Below are positions 24,556-36,300 of a stretch of DNA of 64,000 nt, piece after piece. Location of the stretch: the NCBI GenBank assembly GCA_037179385.1, contig CM074187.1, positions 6,014,001-6,078,000 on the forward strand, written 5' to 3'. The notes under the pieces are model-generated. The model searched no databases, had not been told where the DNA came from, and saw nothing but the letters and a program-made list of their open reading frames with translations. Each line of letters opens with the position of its first letter. The first letter of the stretch is position 1. The stretch is from Holothuria scabra (taxonomy: Eukaryota > Echinodermata > Holothuroidea > Aspidochirotida > Holothuriidae). A program made the position numbers and the translations under genes.

Positions 24556-24990
24556 TAGAGAGCAAAAGCAGTTGCCCCAAATTTATTTTGAAACAATAGC
24601 CAGATTCAACAGATTTCTTCCTCTTTCACTTACAAGTATCTTCCATGATATTTCATCCCCTTGTGGGCTGGCGGTTGTAGCGTAAACCCACGGATTTTCC
24701 TGCCTGTCATAAGAGGCGACTAAACAGGAGGACTTGAACTGTATTTGAACAGTATGACACTCTGTGACACATTCGTGTTGGTGTTTCGTTAAATCTTATC
24801 TGACTAACTAACTAACTAACTTCATGATATTTCAGGACTTATAAACTGCGTATTCAAGTTACACCAGTGAGGTTATGTCCTAAATTTCATGATTTGGTGA
24901 GAAAAATGTTTTTACATGACTCTCAAGAACAACCATGCAACATAACAGATTACTACACTAATTCAAATTGGTGTGATTGCATTCCCCAAC
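24556..24990. mobile_element. Decayed CAGTCCCCC-family MITE split by a SINE
   Basis: The left part (AGAGCAAAAGCAGTTGCCCC at 24559) and the right part (ACATGACTCTCAAGAACAAC, then TTGCATTCCCC) align with the 13.5-kb MITE. The two halves are separated by the SINE at 24656-24822. Confidence 0.55.
24656..24822 (+). mobile_element. SINE-like element (type 2), intact, with 12-bp target duplication
   Basis: A 167-bp element flanked by CATGATATTTCA at 24644-24655 and 24823-24834. It begins near TCCCCTTGTGGGCTGGCGG, contains CCTGCCTGTCATAAGAGGCG and ends in repeated CTAA. A 12-bp duplication is typical of LINE-mobilised retroposition. Confidence 0.75.
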
Positions 24991-26104
24991 TGTTATCACC
25001 TGCTTGTTGATTAATTCTATTTCTAAATTGGCATAGTGACCTTAAGAATTTTTGTCTGATTTGGTTTTGTTGTTTGCCTAAATTTACTCATTTTTGGCAC
25101 CATTGATAATTTTGCAACCACTAGTACAAGATAATCAAATCATCTCACATGAGATCAGCAAAGACCATTCTTTTATGTAATGTAACCTGAGCTGTTTAAA
25201 AAATTAAGGAATTAAGAAGACCAATGACAATTGTTAGCAATATTGATTGGTGTAAACTAGTTTATAAAAAAAGTGGACCGCTTCACTTTTAATAACAACT
25301 GTTCTGACATCTCTATATTCCAACCAAGTCGTTAGGAGGTCCTATCAGGATGGGGGTTAGGTGGAAACCTAAATATCCTACCATGGACTTTAATGTAGAC
25401 TTGTCAGAATATAGGGACCTCAACAAAGAGAAGTTGGAAGAGAGAGTGTAACTTCAGAGGAACTGAAATTATATATTTAGACTTTTGTTATTCTTGCCCA
25501 CTGAAACTTGTTGAAAAAACCTTTCCTTTGTTGGTATATCTCTATTGTTATCATAGTCCTAAAATATTTTATATTCAGAATGAGCTGCTAATGTTTGCTT
25601 TTTTGTGCTTTCTTTTCACCAGTTTTAGGCAAATGCTCTAAATTTTCTCTTGCTTCTGCTAAAAGAGACATGCACCTTACTGAAAATTTTCATAGTATTG
25701 TAACAAAAAATTCTTTCATTGATGTACTGAGGAAATCTGTTGTCTGAAGTTTTCCTATACTGCTAATCTTAACACTTGAAAAATCAGTTTGCTTTGTTTG
25801 TTTCACTTTTAGGTTCCCTTCCACACTCTGGGATTAAAAATGCTGAAACTTTAAATGAAAAAGGAGCATGGCTAAACTTTAATTAATTATATGCCTATAA
25901 AGAAAGATCAAACTTTGTTTAATAAGATTCATTTAAAATGGCATTACTTTGTAAAACAAAATTTATTATGTGATGATTTTCATTGCACCTAGCAGTGAAG
26001 TAAAAGATTTTACATACTGTAATGTAATTGCTGTTTATTTAATGGGTATTTGAGTTTGCAAACATACATGATATTACAAATGAAAGGAATTTCATGGTGG
26101 TGTC

Positions 26105-27890
26105 ACTTTTGCTTTGGTTTTTGGTTTCGATGAAAAGAGAAACCTATGCATTCATGATGGCGTGTGTGTGTATGTATGTGTGTATGTGTGTGTGTGTGTG
26201 CATGTGTATGTATGTGCGTGTGTTTGTGACACTTTGCTTGTTTACACGATATCTTGAGAAGGGAAGATCTGACAATTCTCAAACTTGGTACACAGATACC
26301 CCATACTGAGAGGAAGAACCCTATTGATTTTGGTGGAGGTCAAAGGTCATCTGGGGTCACAGGGGGTCAAACGCCGAAATCCTTGTTTACACGATATCTC
26401 ATGGTAGGAAAATTGGATAAATTTCAAACTTGATACGTTGATGCGTTATGATGTAAGGAAGAACCCTATTGATTTTGGTGGAGGTCAAAGGTCATTTGGG
26501 GTCACAGGGGGTCAAACGCCGAAATCCTTGTTTACACGATATCTCATGGTAGGAAAATTGGATAAATTTCAAACTTGATACGTTGATGCGTTATGATGTA
26601 AGGAAGAACCCTATTGATTTTGGTGGAGGTCAAAGGTCATTTGGGGTCACATGGGGTCAAACCCCCAAATCCTTGTTTACACTTTATCTCATGGTAGGAA
26701 AATTGGATTAATTTCAAACTTGATATGTTGATGCGTTATGATGTGAGAAAGAACCAGATGTATTTTCGTGGGAGTCAAAGGTCATTTGGGGTCACATGGG
26801 GTCAAACCCTGAAATCCTTGTTTACACTTTATCGCAAGGTAGGAAACGTGGATTCTTTTCAAACTTGATATGTTGATGTGTTATGATGTAAGGAAGAACC
26901 CTATTGATTTTGGTGGAGGTAAAAGGTTATTTGGGGTCACATGGGGTCAAACCCGGAGATCCTTGTTTACACAATATCTCATAGTAGGAAACTTGGATTC
27001 ATTTCAAACTTGGTATGTTGATGCGTTATGATGTAAGAAAGAACCCGATTTATTTTCATGGAAGTCTAAGGTCACATGGGGTCCTATGGGGTCAAACCTC
27101 GAAATCCTTAATTACACTATATCTCAAGGTAAAAAACTTGGATTCCTTTCAAACTTGATAGGTTAAGGTTAATGGGTTTTGATTAAAGGAAAAACCCAAT
27201 TAACTTTGGTGGAGGTCTAAGGTCATTTGAGGTCACATGGAGTCAAACCCTGAAATCTTTGTTTACATGATACATCATCGTAGGAAACTTGGATTCATTT
27301 CAAACTTGGTATGTTGATGCGTTATGATGTAAAGAAGAACCCTAATTATTTTGGTGGAGGTCAAAGGTCAGAATGGGACAAATTCTGAAAACTGTTTAAT
27401 ACAATATCTCAAGGTAGGAAGCTTGGATTGATTTTAAACTTGATATGTTAATACATTATGATGTAAGGAAAAACCCTATTGATTTTGGTAAAGGTCAAAG
27501 GTCATTTGGGGTCAAAGGGGGTCAAACTCCGAAAACCTGTATAGGACAGCTCAAGGTACGAAAAGTGGATGTATTTCACAATTAGTGTGTGTAGGAGTTA
27601 CGGTGAGTTGAAAGTACTGTACCTGTTGTTTTTGGTGGAGTTCAGTGGCCATCTGTTATCACCTGGCATCAAACTCTGTAAACCTTGTTTGCAGAATATC
27701 TTAAGGCACAATAGAAATTTGGCTTTTTGAGTATAGAAATGTTTTGGTTAAAAGAAAAACCAGCTACTTACAGGTGGAGTCAAAGGTCACTTTTGGTCAC
27801 CAGTTGTTACAACAAATGTAGCATTTTATTAAAAAGAGCATGTATGTATCATCGAAACCTCAATGCATTTTTGCATTCTGGTTATTTTTT
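26105..27890 (+). repeat. Minisatellite-bearing element, complete copy 4
   Basis: The clearest copy. Left end TTTTTGGTTTCGATGAAAAG with the GGTTTC/GAAACC hairpin, then a TG/TATG microsatellite (26160-26225). About ten 145-bp units follow, with cores at 26337, 26482, 26627, 26772, 26917, 27062, 27213, 27358 and 27492. A unique right arm from 27703 ends in hairpin AATGCATTTTTGCATT followed by CTGG (about 27866-27886). No ORF. The architecture resembles non-autonomous Helentron-type elements. Confidence 0.8.
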
Positions 27891-28349
27891 TGTTTTTTGT
27901 TTTCGAAGAAAGCAAGGAAACTAGCAACAAGTATTAAAACCTAACTAAGAATGCTATGACTGTAATGGTAATGCTTTGCTTCCCTTTTATGCACAGATCA
28001 CATGACATTCATGTGCCTGCAATGGTACTTAAATTCTTGTTAAACAGAGCAGTTGTAGACTTGGACAGGAAACAGTTTGTAGTGGGACAGGGGAGGGGTA
28101 AGGGGGCACAACAGCAGATTGGTGGGCACATTAGTCACTTTGGCAAACTTCTAGAAAAACTGGCCTGTCAGATGTAAGAAATACACATTGCAACCTGTTT
28201 TGGTAAAAGTACCAGTGTATGAATTATTGCAAGTTGAAGAGTGATGAGATCGAAAGATTACCCCAGTGAACTTTTTGACTAATTTAATTGCCCTTCGTAC
28301 GTAACCTCTACTTACTTAACTAACACTATGAAGACTTCTAACAGCACTT

Positions 28350-28600
28350 GCATGAATGGACCCTACTGGTAGACCCCATCAGTGGTAAAGTCAGAAGGTC
28401 AGAATTTTGAGTCTTGGTCAGGTCATACTGAAGACTTTAAACGGCATGTAGCAACGGCGTAAGCAATGGAGAGGGGGAAAGTGGAAACAAGCCAGTGAGT
28501 CACAACTGGACGAAAGGCAGTGGACTGCTTAATTTAAACTTGCTTTGGTTTTAAACTGGGCCATACAACTCCAAGTAACTCACTTACCCATCATTGATAC
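28350..28600 (+). mobile_element. SINE (type 1), copy 3
   Basis: Degenerate tRNA-like head (TCAGAATTTTGAGTCTTGGT), then GGTCATACTGAAGACTTTAA, AACAAGCCAGTGAGTCACAA and the tail ACAACTCCAAGTAACTCACT. Same order as the 6.3-kb copy. Confidence 0.65.
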
Positions 28601-29559
28601 CAATGTATTAGGTCATTACAACTGAATCGAGTGAGATGATAATCCTTTGCCAGAAGGATATTGCCTAGTAAAATCCACAAAGTGGATTGGTTTGTTAATT
28701 GTGAACTTACAAAAGATATTGTGGGAAAAATCAAAGTCGATGGGCAAATTCTGACATAATGGAGGGGGGGCATTCCCCCTCCCCCCACCCCACCAGATTG
28801 CCACCCATGTCACAAACATAGAGAAGTGTAAGATAATGCGACAAAGGGGATTAATGGACCATTAATGTACATAAAGATGAAGGGCAGCTTCACTGGAGAT
28901 TTTAAGTGTTGGTTGTTTTCCCTGGATGGCATTGAGTAGCACTTTTAAGCCACCAGGTGGGCTTCAACCGTGCTGCTTAAACTGAGGGAAATAATCAGTA
29001 ATCTTAGACAAGATGTCTGATATCCTGCGGAGGAATGCCACCACAGATGGAGTATAGAAGGTAGTCAACAGTTGCAAATTATATGGACTAACCAAACAAA
29101 ATTGGAAAAGTGGCTTATTGGACTGTGAGTGTCGTAATATTATAATTATGAAATCATGCATTTTATTCAGCACTAAGTGAAAAGTTTGCCTAGTCCCCGT
29201 TGAGCCCAGTAGGTGCATGTGCGTGAAGCAAGTATGTAACTTGGCATAATGAGAGACTATTTATCCCTATATATTCGATTCCCTCTCACAAAGGCAACGA
29301 AAATCAATTTTAGTAATCGAATATAAAACCTAGTAAGCAGTAATTGATGTAACAATGGTCACTATGGAAGACACACAACTGTAGCAGTCCAATAGCTGTA
29401 GAAAATAGATTTAAAAAAAAATAACTTGGCATTATATTTTCATTGAAGCCGTATTTAAGATAGCTCCCCAAACCGATGCTCACAAACTGCGCTGGAACCT
29501 TCTTTTGCATTTTTTACTTAAAAGTTCAGTTGCATGATCGCCCCATCGTGTTCGACCGA

Positions 29560-30842
29560 TCTTTTCTGCATTATAGCAAAGTATAACTATTTTAAAGGTA
29601 ACTACGTAGGAATGAGTCAGAGGTTAGATTGTGATTGGGACAGTCTTATGCAAAGTGACGATGTAAATAAGTTAGTTGAAAAATGCATGCATGTTTTCAA
29701 TGAAGCTGTGGAAGAGTTTGTGTCAAGCACAAAACCTAAAAAATGTAAAAGCAAAATATCGAAATTATCCTCCACTTAATAATGAATTTGTTTGATAAAG
29801 AAAAAACATTGAGACATTAGAAATCAAGTGAAAAATTCAGTAAGAAATGCAAAGATAGCAATGGAGAAAGAAAGTGCCAAAATATCAGTAACCCAAAAAG
29901 GTTTTGGCAGTATGTTAATTAGAAACGTAAAGTTAAAATGGGTATACCCAATTTAAAGATGAGACAAGCCGATGGTGGACCTAAGTTCAAAAATATGATA
30001 AAGATAAGACTGAGGTTCTTGCTAAATTTTTTAGCAGTGTTTTTAATTTTTTTTTAACTGAATCTGAAGGTCCGGTTCCTTTTATCAATTCTGTTCAGAT
30101 TGTTAGTCCTTGCTTGGATTAGATAGTAAATTAGTCAGATGTTTTTATTTACTTTTGGATTTGGATGTAAATAAATCACCAGGTCCAGATGGGCTACATC
30201 TATTGAAAAACCTTTGCCTAAAATATTTAATTAAACGAATTAATCAAATTAGGAATTGGACTGAAGATATTTTAAAAGGTAGAAGCGAAAAGGCTATTTT
30301 TTTTATGGAGTTCAATCTAGTGAGCATGCAGTCACAAGTGGTATTCCTTACTGAGGGCAGTGTTTTAGGGCCTACATTGTTTGTTGTTTATGTTAATGAT
30401 TTACCAAAGTGTGAATGGAACAGCTTACCTACTTGCTGATGACACAAAAATATTCAAAGAAATTAGACGCACAGGTTGTGGCTTCTGTTCTATTCAGCCA
30501 GCCTAGAGCAGGACCACTCAGTGTTTGCCCTTTGGAGGGCGTACTTGTCCATTTGGGACGTTAAGCTCCTTAAGGGAGCAGAACTCCTCCGGGAGTAATC
30601 GTTTGGTTTTCGCCCCTTGGCTCTTCGCCAGAGAGTCGTGGGGACTTTTAGAAAAAAGAATTAGACGCACAGCTGATGTAGAGAATCTGCAGAATAATCT
30701 GGATCTACCCCAGAGATGGTCAGATGACTGGCTTTTGAAGTTCCATCCTGATATGTGCAAAGTTTTAACTGTAACAAATAGGTACCATGATTCTCTTCCG
30801 CGGAAGTATCATCAATACAATGATAGTGGTGATGAACAATAA
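29560..30842 (+). pseudogene. LINE reverse transcriptase remnant (CR1/Jockey-like)
   Basis: Broken frames read as successive parts of a non-LTR retrotransposon ORF: FKGNYVGMSQRLDCDWDSLM (end of endonuclease region), NQVKNSVRNAKIAMEKESAK, KNPKRFWQYVN-type linker, KSPGPDG (RT block), then GSVLGPTLFVVYVNDLP, YLLADDTKIF (catalytic DD box) and LPQRWSDDWLLKFHPDMCKV. About 90-100 residues between KSPGPDG and the GSVLGP block are deleted, removing the first catalytic Asp block. Several frameshifts and stops are present, and a short insertion sits at 30475-30658. Clearly dead. Confidence 0.85.
30475..30658 (+). mobile_element. Short retroposed insertion inside the LINE, with 14-bp target duplication
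   Basis: AATTAGACGCACAG occurs at 30461-30474 and again at 30659-30672. Removing the 184-bp insert and one duplicate restores the LINE frame (FKEIRRTADVEN). The insert contains GGGACGTTAAGCTCCTTAAG and ends in TTTTAGAAAAAAG, an A-rich tail, so it is probably a SINE; its class is not recognised. Confidence 0.8.
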
Positions 30843-31879
30843 ATTTAAAAATGTTGAAATAAGTCGTTGAGCTTGGATGAAACTTTCACAATTATTTAAG
30901 GATTGGCATGATAACATCGATCAACTTTCCATCAATCTCTTGTTTTGATAAACTATATACCATATTATCCACCGGGTTCACTAGATCAGATCTGGGTATG
31001 TGACGAATTCTCCGACGGTTTTTTCTCCGTTCTTTATTCATGTTTCATTAAATCATATATACATTTCTGATTAGTCTGAGAAATGCTAGTTTTAACATTG
31101 AGATTCAGATGCGTTGCAAACAAAAAATACCTTATAGTACGAAAGAGCAATATCAAGTTTCCGTTGTAAATACTAGCAGTACCTAAATAACATGTAAGAT
31201 GAAAGATCCATGTTAGGGTATAATCAGTTCATCTTTAAACCTATAAGTGTGTGCTGTTTTTTCTGTCAATATATTATCCAACCAATAAAGTAAAATTAAA
31301 CATACATGATTCAGTAAAATCAGGGACTGTTTTATGTTGCCTAAATGTGTGAATATAATACTTTGCATGGACTTTAAGGAGATTAACAGGGTGTTTCCTG
31401 TCATCGTTGTGTAAAAAACAAATTGTTTTATAATCTAATCTCCTACGGTTGTAACCAGTGGAATTACCAGCCTCTTCCTCGTTTAGTGAGGCCAGGTGAG
31501 ATAGAAATTTTAAAGTGAATCGAGGAGTAATGACAATATCTTTAAAAGGAGGGCTAGGTGCGCAGCATACAAATATTGTGGTTAGAGCATGCACCTCTCA
31601 TCAGGGAGTTGAAAACTCCCTGCTCTCAGATTGCAGGAGCTCCGGGCACTTCCCAGTTTCTCCGGTTAGTGCGTCGCACGTTATTTCGTCACACGTCCCT
31701 CTGCAAATAGCGCATTTGACGGTCATGAGGCTTTCATTGAATTTAATATGTGGCCCTCGATAGATTTAAACCGTTTTGCCTGTGTATGATGTATGTCAAC
31801 TCGTCGTTCACACATGTCACAAAACCCACGCAAAAGTACGTATCACGTGATCATAATGCAATGTTAATCTAGGTTGGAT

Positions 31880-31995
31880 TCCTTGCCACTTGGTTATAGT
31901 ATCCGACTTTCAGTCAGGAGGTTGGAAGTTCGAGTCCGGGCCGGGTCACGCCGAAAACTTTACAAATGGAACTTTCTGCCATTGTGCATAACCCC
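31880..31995 (+). mobile_element. SINE (type 1) tRNA-like head, 3'-truncated
   Basis: CTTGCCACTTGGTTATAGTA (box A region) and GGAAGTTCGAGTCCGGGCC (near-perfect pol III box B), followed by the shared body start CCGAAAACTTTACAAATGGA and CTGCCATTGTG. This is the best-preserved tRNA-like head in the window. Confidence 0.65.
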
Positions 31996-32579
31996 ACGAA
32001 TAGTTTCATTTTGGAACCATTTCCCAATTTAGAAAAAAAAAATGGATTTACCCACTATGTTGCCCAGATTTTTTCATTCCCGCCCAACCTTTCACATCTT
32101 GCCTACCCCTTCATATGGGAAACAGCAAACCCGTGCCCTTTCCGGAAATATTCTCACGTTGGGTAAAGAAAGAAGTGGTCTGGAGCTTGATGATTTTAAA
32201 AGTAAAATTGATTCAATTTATGTGATATTCTTTTTCTTACTCTTTAGTGACCTTCTGCCGTATCGACATTTTTCATGGCTTCTAAATTCCGAAGAGTGTT
32301 CTCCGCCATCTGGTCAAACTCGAGGCCTAATGCTTTTACTCGTGATGGATTGCATTTGCATGCTTGTAATTTAATATTCATGTTGCACTCTATAAATAAC
32401 AGAGTTTGCGATTTGCGAAAATTGTAAAACTGTTAAGCAAATCGTAAAGACCTTGGCTGAGACAAAACAGGTTTGGTCCGTGTTGTTGTTCATAATCCTT
32501 GGCTCCCATGAGATGCCATTTAGAGGGCTGTGTGGGGAATATACTCTTGATAAAAAAAAATTAAAAGAGTGGTAAAGTT

Positions 32580-33085
32580 CCAAATTTGTAAGTATTCTGG
32601 TGAAAGTTTTATTCGGTTCTCGAGATATTGGCAATTGAATGTGACATGTAGAATTTCATAAAATGAACCTGAAACAAGTGGACGTGATGTCATGGTTTGA
32701 CAATGCTGACCAATTTTTTCCTTTATAATTTATCATACTTTTATTAAACTGAACTCTGATTTATTTATACTATGAGTGCATCCCGAGCAATGGAATTTTA
32801 AAAATTTAACATTCCTAAGGGGAAAGATGGCAACCCCAGTCAATGAAAGGTCAAACTGATAGGATGAAAAATAAAGAAAAGCAAAAAACATCGGCCAACA
32901 TAGTAAAACCATGGCATCACACCTACTTGCTTCAAGTTCACTTTTTGTAGAAAATGCGTCAAATTCAATAGCCAATATCTTGAGAACGGAACATGGAAAA
33001 TGAAACTTTCACCACAATTAAATGCTTAGGATATGTTCCTCTTTAACATATCAAAAATAACTTTCGTTCTGGACTACTTTTTTTA
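32580..33085 (-). mobile_element. Foldback MITE, copy 1
   Basis: The two ends carry similar sequence in opposite orientation: TTCGGTTCTCGAGATATTGG at about 32613 and CCAATATCTTGAGAACGGAA at about 32973, each beside a GAAACTTTC/GAAAGTTTT box. The minus strand aligns through most of its length with 46305-46840. No coding capacity. Confidence 0.65.
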
Positions 33086-33099
33086 ATTGGTCACCAGAG

Positions 33100-33560
33100 T
33101 GTATGGCTCACTTCAACACAGGAGACGGTAAATGTCTTGCACATTGTAACGTCATTGAAGCTCCTAAACATTTATTCTCGGACTGTCCCAACGTCCAGCA
33201 CGTTTTAAATGGGTTCATGGTATGTACCATTCCTTGGCTAATGATAACGCGACCCTTGAATATGAACACTTTTTGTACCGCTTCTCAACTACAAATGTTC
33301 AGAAAACAGAATTAAAGAAGCTGCGGTTTTTATTTTCTATTTCCAGGTTTATGTTGTGAAATATAGATGTGGTAATGTTTTTGAAAGGAAGGCTACTAAT
33401 GGGTCTGAAATACCGAATACAAAGAGCATCTAAAAGGGAAATTAAAGGTCGAATTCAAGCTGACTATATCCTCTGGCCTCTCTCTAACTTCACCAAACTG
33501 TCAAAGCATGGGATCTTGGAAAATCACGTGTACATCTCAGTGGCGGATCCAAGATTTGCC
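33100..33560 (+). pseudogene. LINE 3' end remnant (L1/Tx1-like zinc-knuckle and tail)
   Basis: GKCLAHCNVIEAPKHLFSDC fits the C-x-x-C...H...C motif found after the RT domain of L1/Tx1-like LINEs. After a frame change, KREIKGRIQADYILWPLSNF resembles the terminal basic segment of such ORFs. Frameshifts and stops break it. The family assignment is by motif only. Confidence 0.55.
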
Positions 33561-33614
33561 AGAAGGGGGCCATGGTTAATTGAGGCGGAAAGGATAAATA
33601 TGGGGGTCAACGCC

Positions 33615-34900
33615 AGCAGGACTATCTAAGCGGAGGGCCACCATTGATTGGAGCGGAGCGCACAAGAATATTTATGACTTTAAAAACCCATGGCCGGAAA
33701 CGGCACTTCCCGAATCAGAATGATATGAAAAATGTTGCAAATATTTTTGTATTTATGTGGAATGACTACATAAAGCTACATAGAAATGTCACAGTTTGAG
33801 ATAAGCACTTACAATGACACTTAGTGTAAAAGTAAAAATGTCACTGATTTTGAATACATTTATACGTTTCAAGTATTGGAAGTTATGTTCAGAATCATAA
33901 GAGGGTAAACACAGGTATAGGTGTACGGCGTACGTCAATCAGGGATTAGAAGATTCTCTGCCCGAAAATTACAATTGTGTCGAAAAGACTATCCAAGCGG
34001 AGCGGCACCATCGGTTGGCGTCGTTGGAGCGTTGGAAATTTTGAAACGTCGCGACTCCGCAGACAGCCAGAAATAGCATTCCTCGGGCTTGTAAGCAGAA
34101 CCTAAACAGTCATTATTTTGTTATTCTTGGAGAAAGGGCCGTCGATGTGGAGCACTACCATCAGTTTGAGATGATGAACAGAAAACCGAAAAATGCGCAA
34201 CCCCTCAAACAGTCAGAAATGGTTTTGCATGAAAGCCTAGGCATACGGGACCATTTCAGCTTGGGGCAGAGTATTTTTTACATGGAAAATGTAGTTTTAT
34301 CTGAAAAACTATCTAATGAAGCGTCACCTTCGGTCTGCGCGGAGCTTACGAAAAATTTTGAAAAATCGTACCCCTCAGACAATTGAAAATGGCATTTCCC
34401 AGACTTATAAGGAGGATCGAAGCAGTCTGCATTTGAGTTAAAGTTTGCAGAAAAACGTTTACTTCAAACTAGATTTTAGCCAGAGAAACTAAGCGGAGCG
34501 CCACCATTATCGGCATTTTCCAGACTTAGAAGGAGGATATACGCAGTTGCTATTTTGGTCAGAAAATTACCAGATAAAATGTACCATTGGATGGAATGAT
34601 CTAATAACTTCTAGGGAGAAAAAGTATAAAACGGAATTGAAAAAATAATGATTTTACTCCCTTGCGACTCTTGCTTAAATTTGTATTGAATTGATGAAAT
34701 TGTCTATGTGACTGCCCGAACTCCCGACTGTAAATGATTTTACTTCTATTAGTAACGCCTTTTGAAAAAATGTCACGTTACGAGACTGCCGGATTTAAAT
34801 GAATTTTCAAGAAGACTAATCACTTACGGGAAGATATTTTTAAGTGGTATCATGTCATTTATAAATAACCTATAGACCTGATTTCCATTACTGCTGCCCG
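33615..34900 (+). repeat. Decayed tandem array with AGCGGAGCGCCACC boxes
   Basis: Boxes of the form ACTATCTAAGCGGAGCGCCA recur at about 33623, 33988, 34126, 34304 and 34488. They are followed by CCCCTCAGACAGTCAGAAAT, GCATTTCCCAGACTTATAAG and TTTTGAGCTTTC-type stretches. Spacings of about 140-185 bp (one double) suggest a roughly 185-bp unit. The segment 34709-34850 is homologous to 54126-54245 inside the hAT-like element. Confidence 0.6.
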
Positions 34901-35029
34901 AGTTTCTGCTGTAGGGGTAGGATAGATGGCAAACTACTAGACACTGCAACCGAACGCTCTCCCGTCTGTCGGTACAATTAATTTGAAAATTGAATACATC
35001 CCAGAACTTTTCTAACCTTTCCCCTATAC

Positions 35030-35760
35030 TTTATCATTTCGGGCAAAGATTTTGCAAGACTACAGAATGAAGTGGGGCTGAGGAAAATCTTTTTCCCAAG
35101 CTACCCGAATGTGTCGCAAATTGTTGTTATTAAATTTAATTTCTTTTAAAAATTCACTTTGTGCGTAGCGCTTTTTCAGTTTTCGGGCAAAGATTTCAAG
35201 GTATTGAGTAAACGGCCATTTCGAGCATTATGTTTTAAAATGAACAAATGCTGAAGAATAATTGTTTATTTTTTTCGGGCAAATGCTTGAAAGAATTTGG
35301 ATATTCGACCATTTCGGTCATTGTGTTGTGAGAGACTGTGAAGTGAAATTCACGAGTAATAGTTTTTTTCGCTGCCCAAGCGTGTAGCGATTTGGGGAAT
35401 CTTGTTGATTTTTCAGGAAAATTTTACCGCGGTTATGCCGTTTCTCTCCTTTTTTAGGATTCATGATACATTTAAAAATTTTCTGCAAACGATTGTCTGA
35501 AACTCAAGTCGACGTCCGATTTTGTCTTCCAAATTTCTGTCCAAACTTTTTCCAAATGCCTGCCCGAATTTTAGATTTTGCGGGAATTTGGGGAGGGGGA
35601 GTCTGCCCCTTTCCCCAATCTCGTACGCCTAAGCCTGAAAGACTATCTGAGCGGAGCGCCACCATCAGTCGGCGCGGGCGTTCAGGAAAGTTTGGAAATC
35701 GCAACCCCTCAGACAGTCGGAAATGTCTTTCCCTAGCAATTTTAAGCAGATTTTAAGTAG
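35030..35760 (+). repeat. Decayed repeats with TTTCGGGCAAA and GCGGAGCGCC boxes
   Basis: TTCGGGCAAAG/TTCGGGCAAATG occurs near 35038, 35183 and 35275, and GACTATCTGAGCGGAGCGCC at 35641. Similar TTCGGGCGAAG boxes recur near 48888 and 49330. This looks like further decayed copies of the same repeat complex. Confidence 0.45.
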
Positions 35761-36233
35761 TCGTTATATTTTGAGCTCTCTTTTTTGCAATGAAATCTTT
35801 AATTCAACAAAAGGAAGGAAAAGGTGCAAAATAATCAGATATTTGCCTAAAACCCTGCACGGGTTATTTGGTGAGAGGTAGTGGAAAATCGAGGGACATA
35901 AGGGGTATCATTAAGCAAATTTGACATCAAATAGACCGACTTTAGTTGGAATACGGCCATATTTTTGTTTTTGAAGAAAACTTCAATATTTCTTGGAAAG
36001 GGGGTTACGGGCCCGCCCGCCCAGATCTGCCCCTATGATTCGTAAGGTTTGTCATTTTCAACCTGATAAAAAACGAGTTGTCCGCTTTCAGCTTTGTACA
36101 CCACACTATCACTAACTGTTCTCCAATGAATGAAAATGCTTAGCGACCTTCCCGTGCGCCCGTAAGAGTAAAAATCTTTGTTATGCTACTGACACGATCA
36201 CTCTTTTTATCATATCAGGTTAGAACACTTTAA

Positions 36234-36300
36234 AGGGAAGAAGCAGTCCCCCCAAAATGAACGTCTCTAGTAGTCTGATCGATTTTTTGATTGTACGAAC
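36234..36300 (+). mobile_element. Isolated end of a CAGTCCCCC-family MITE
   Basis: TTAA (36230-36233) followed by AGGGAAGAAGCAGTCCCCCC matches the left ends at 13506 and 16961. I cannot find a partner end nearby, so this is a truncated copy. Confidence 0.5.
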
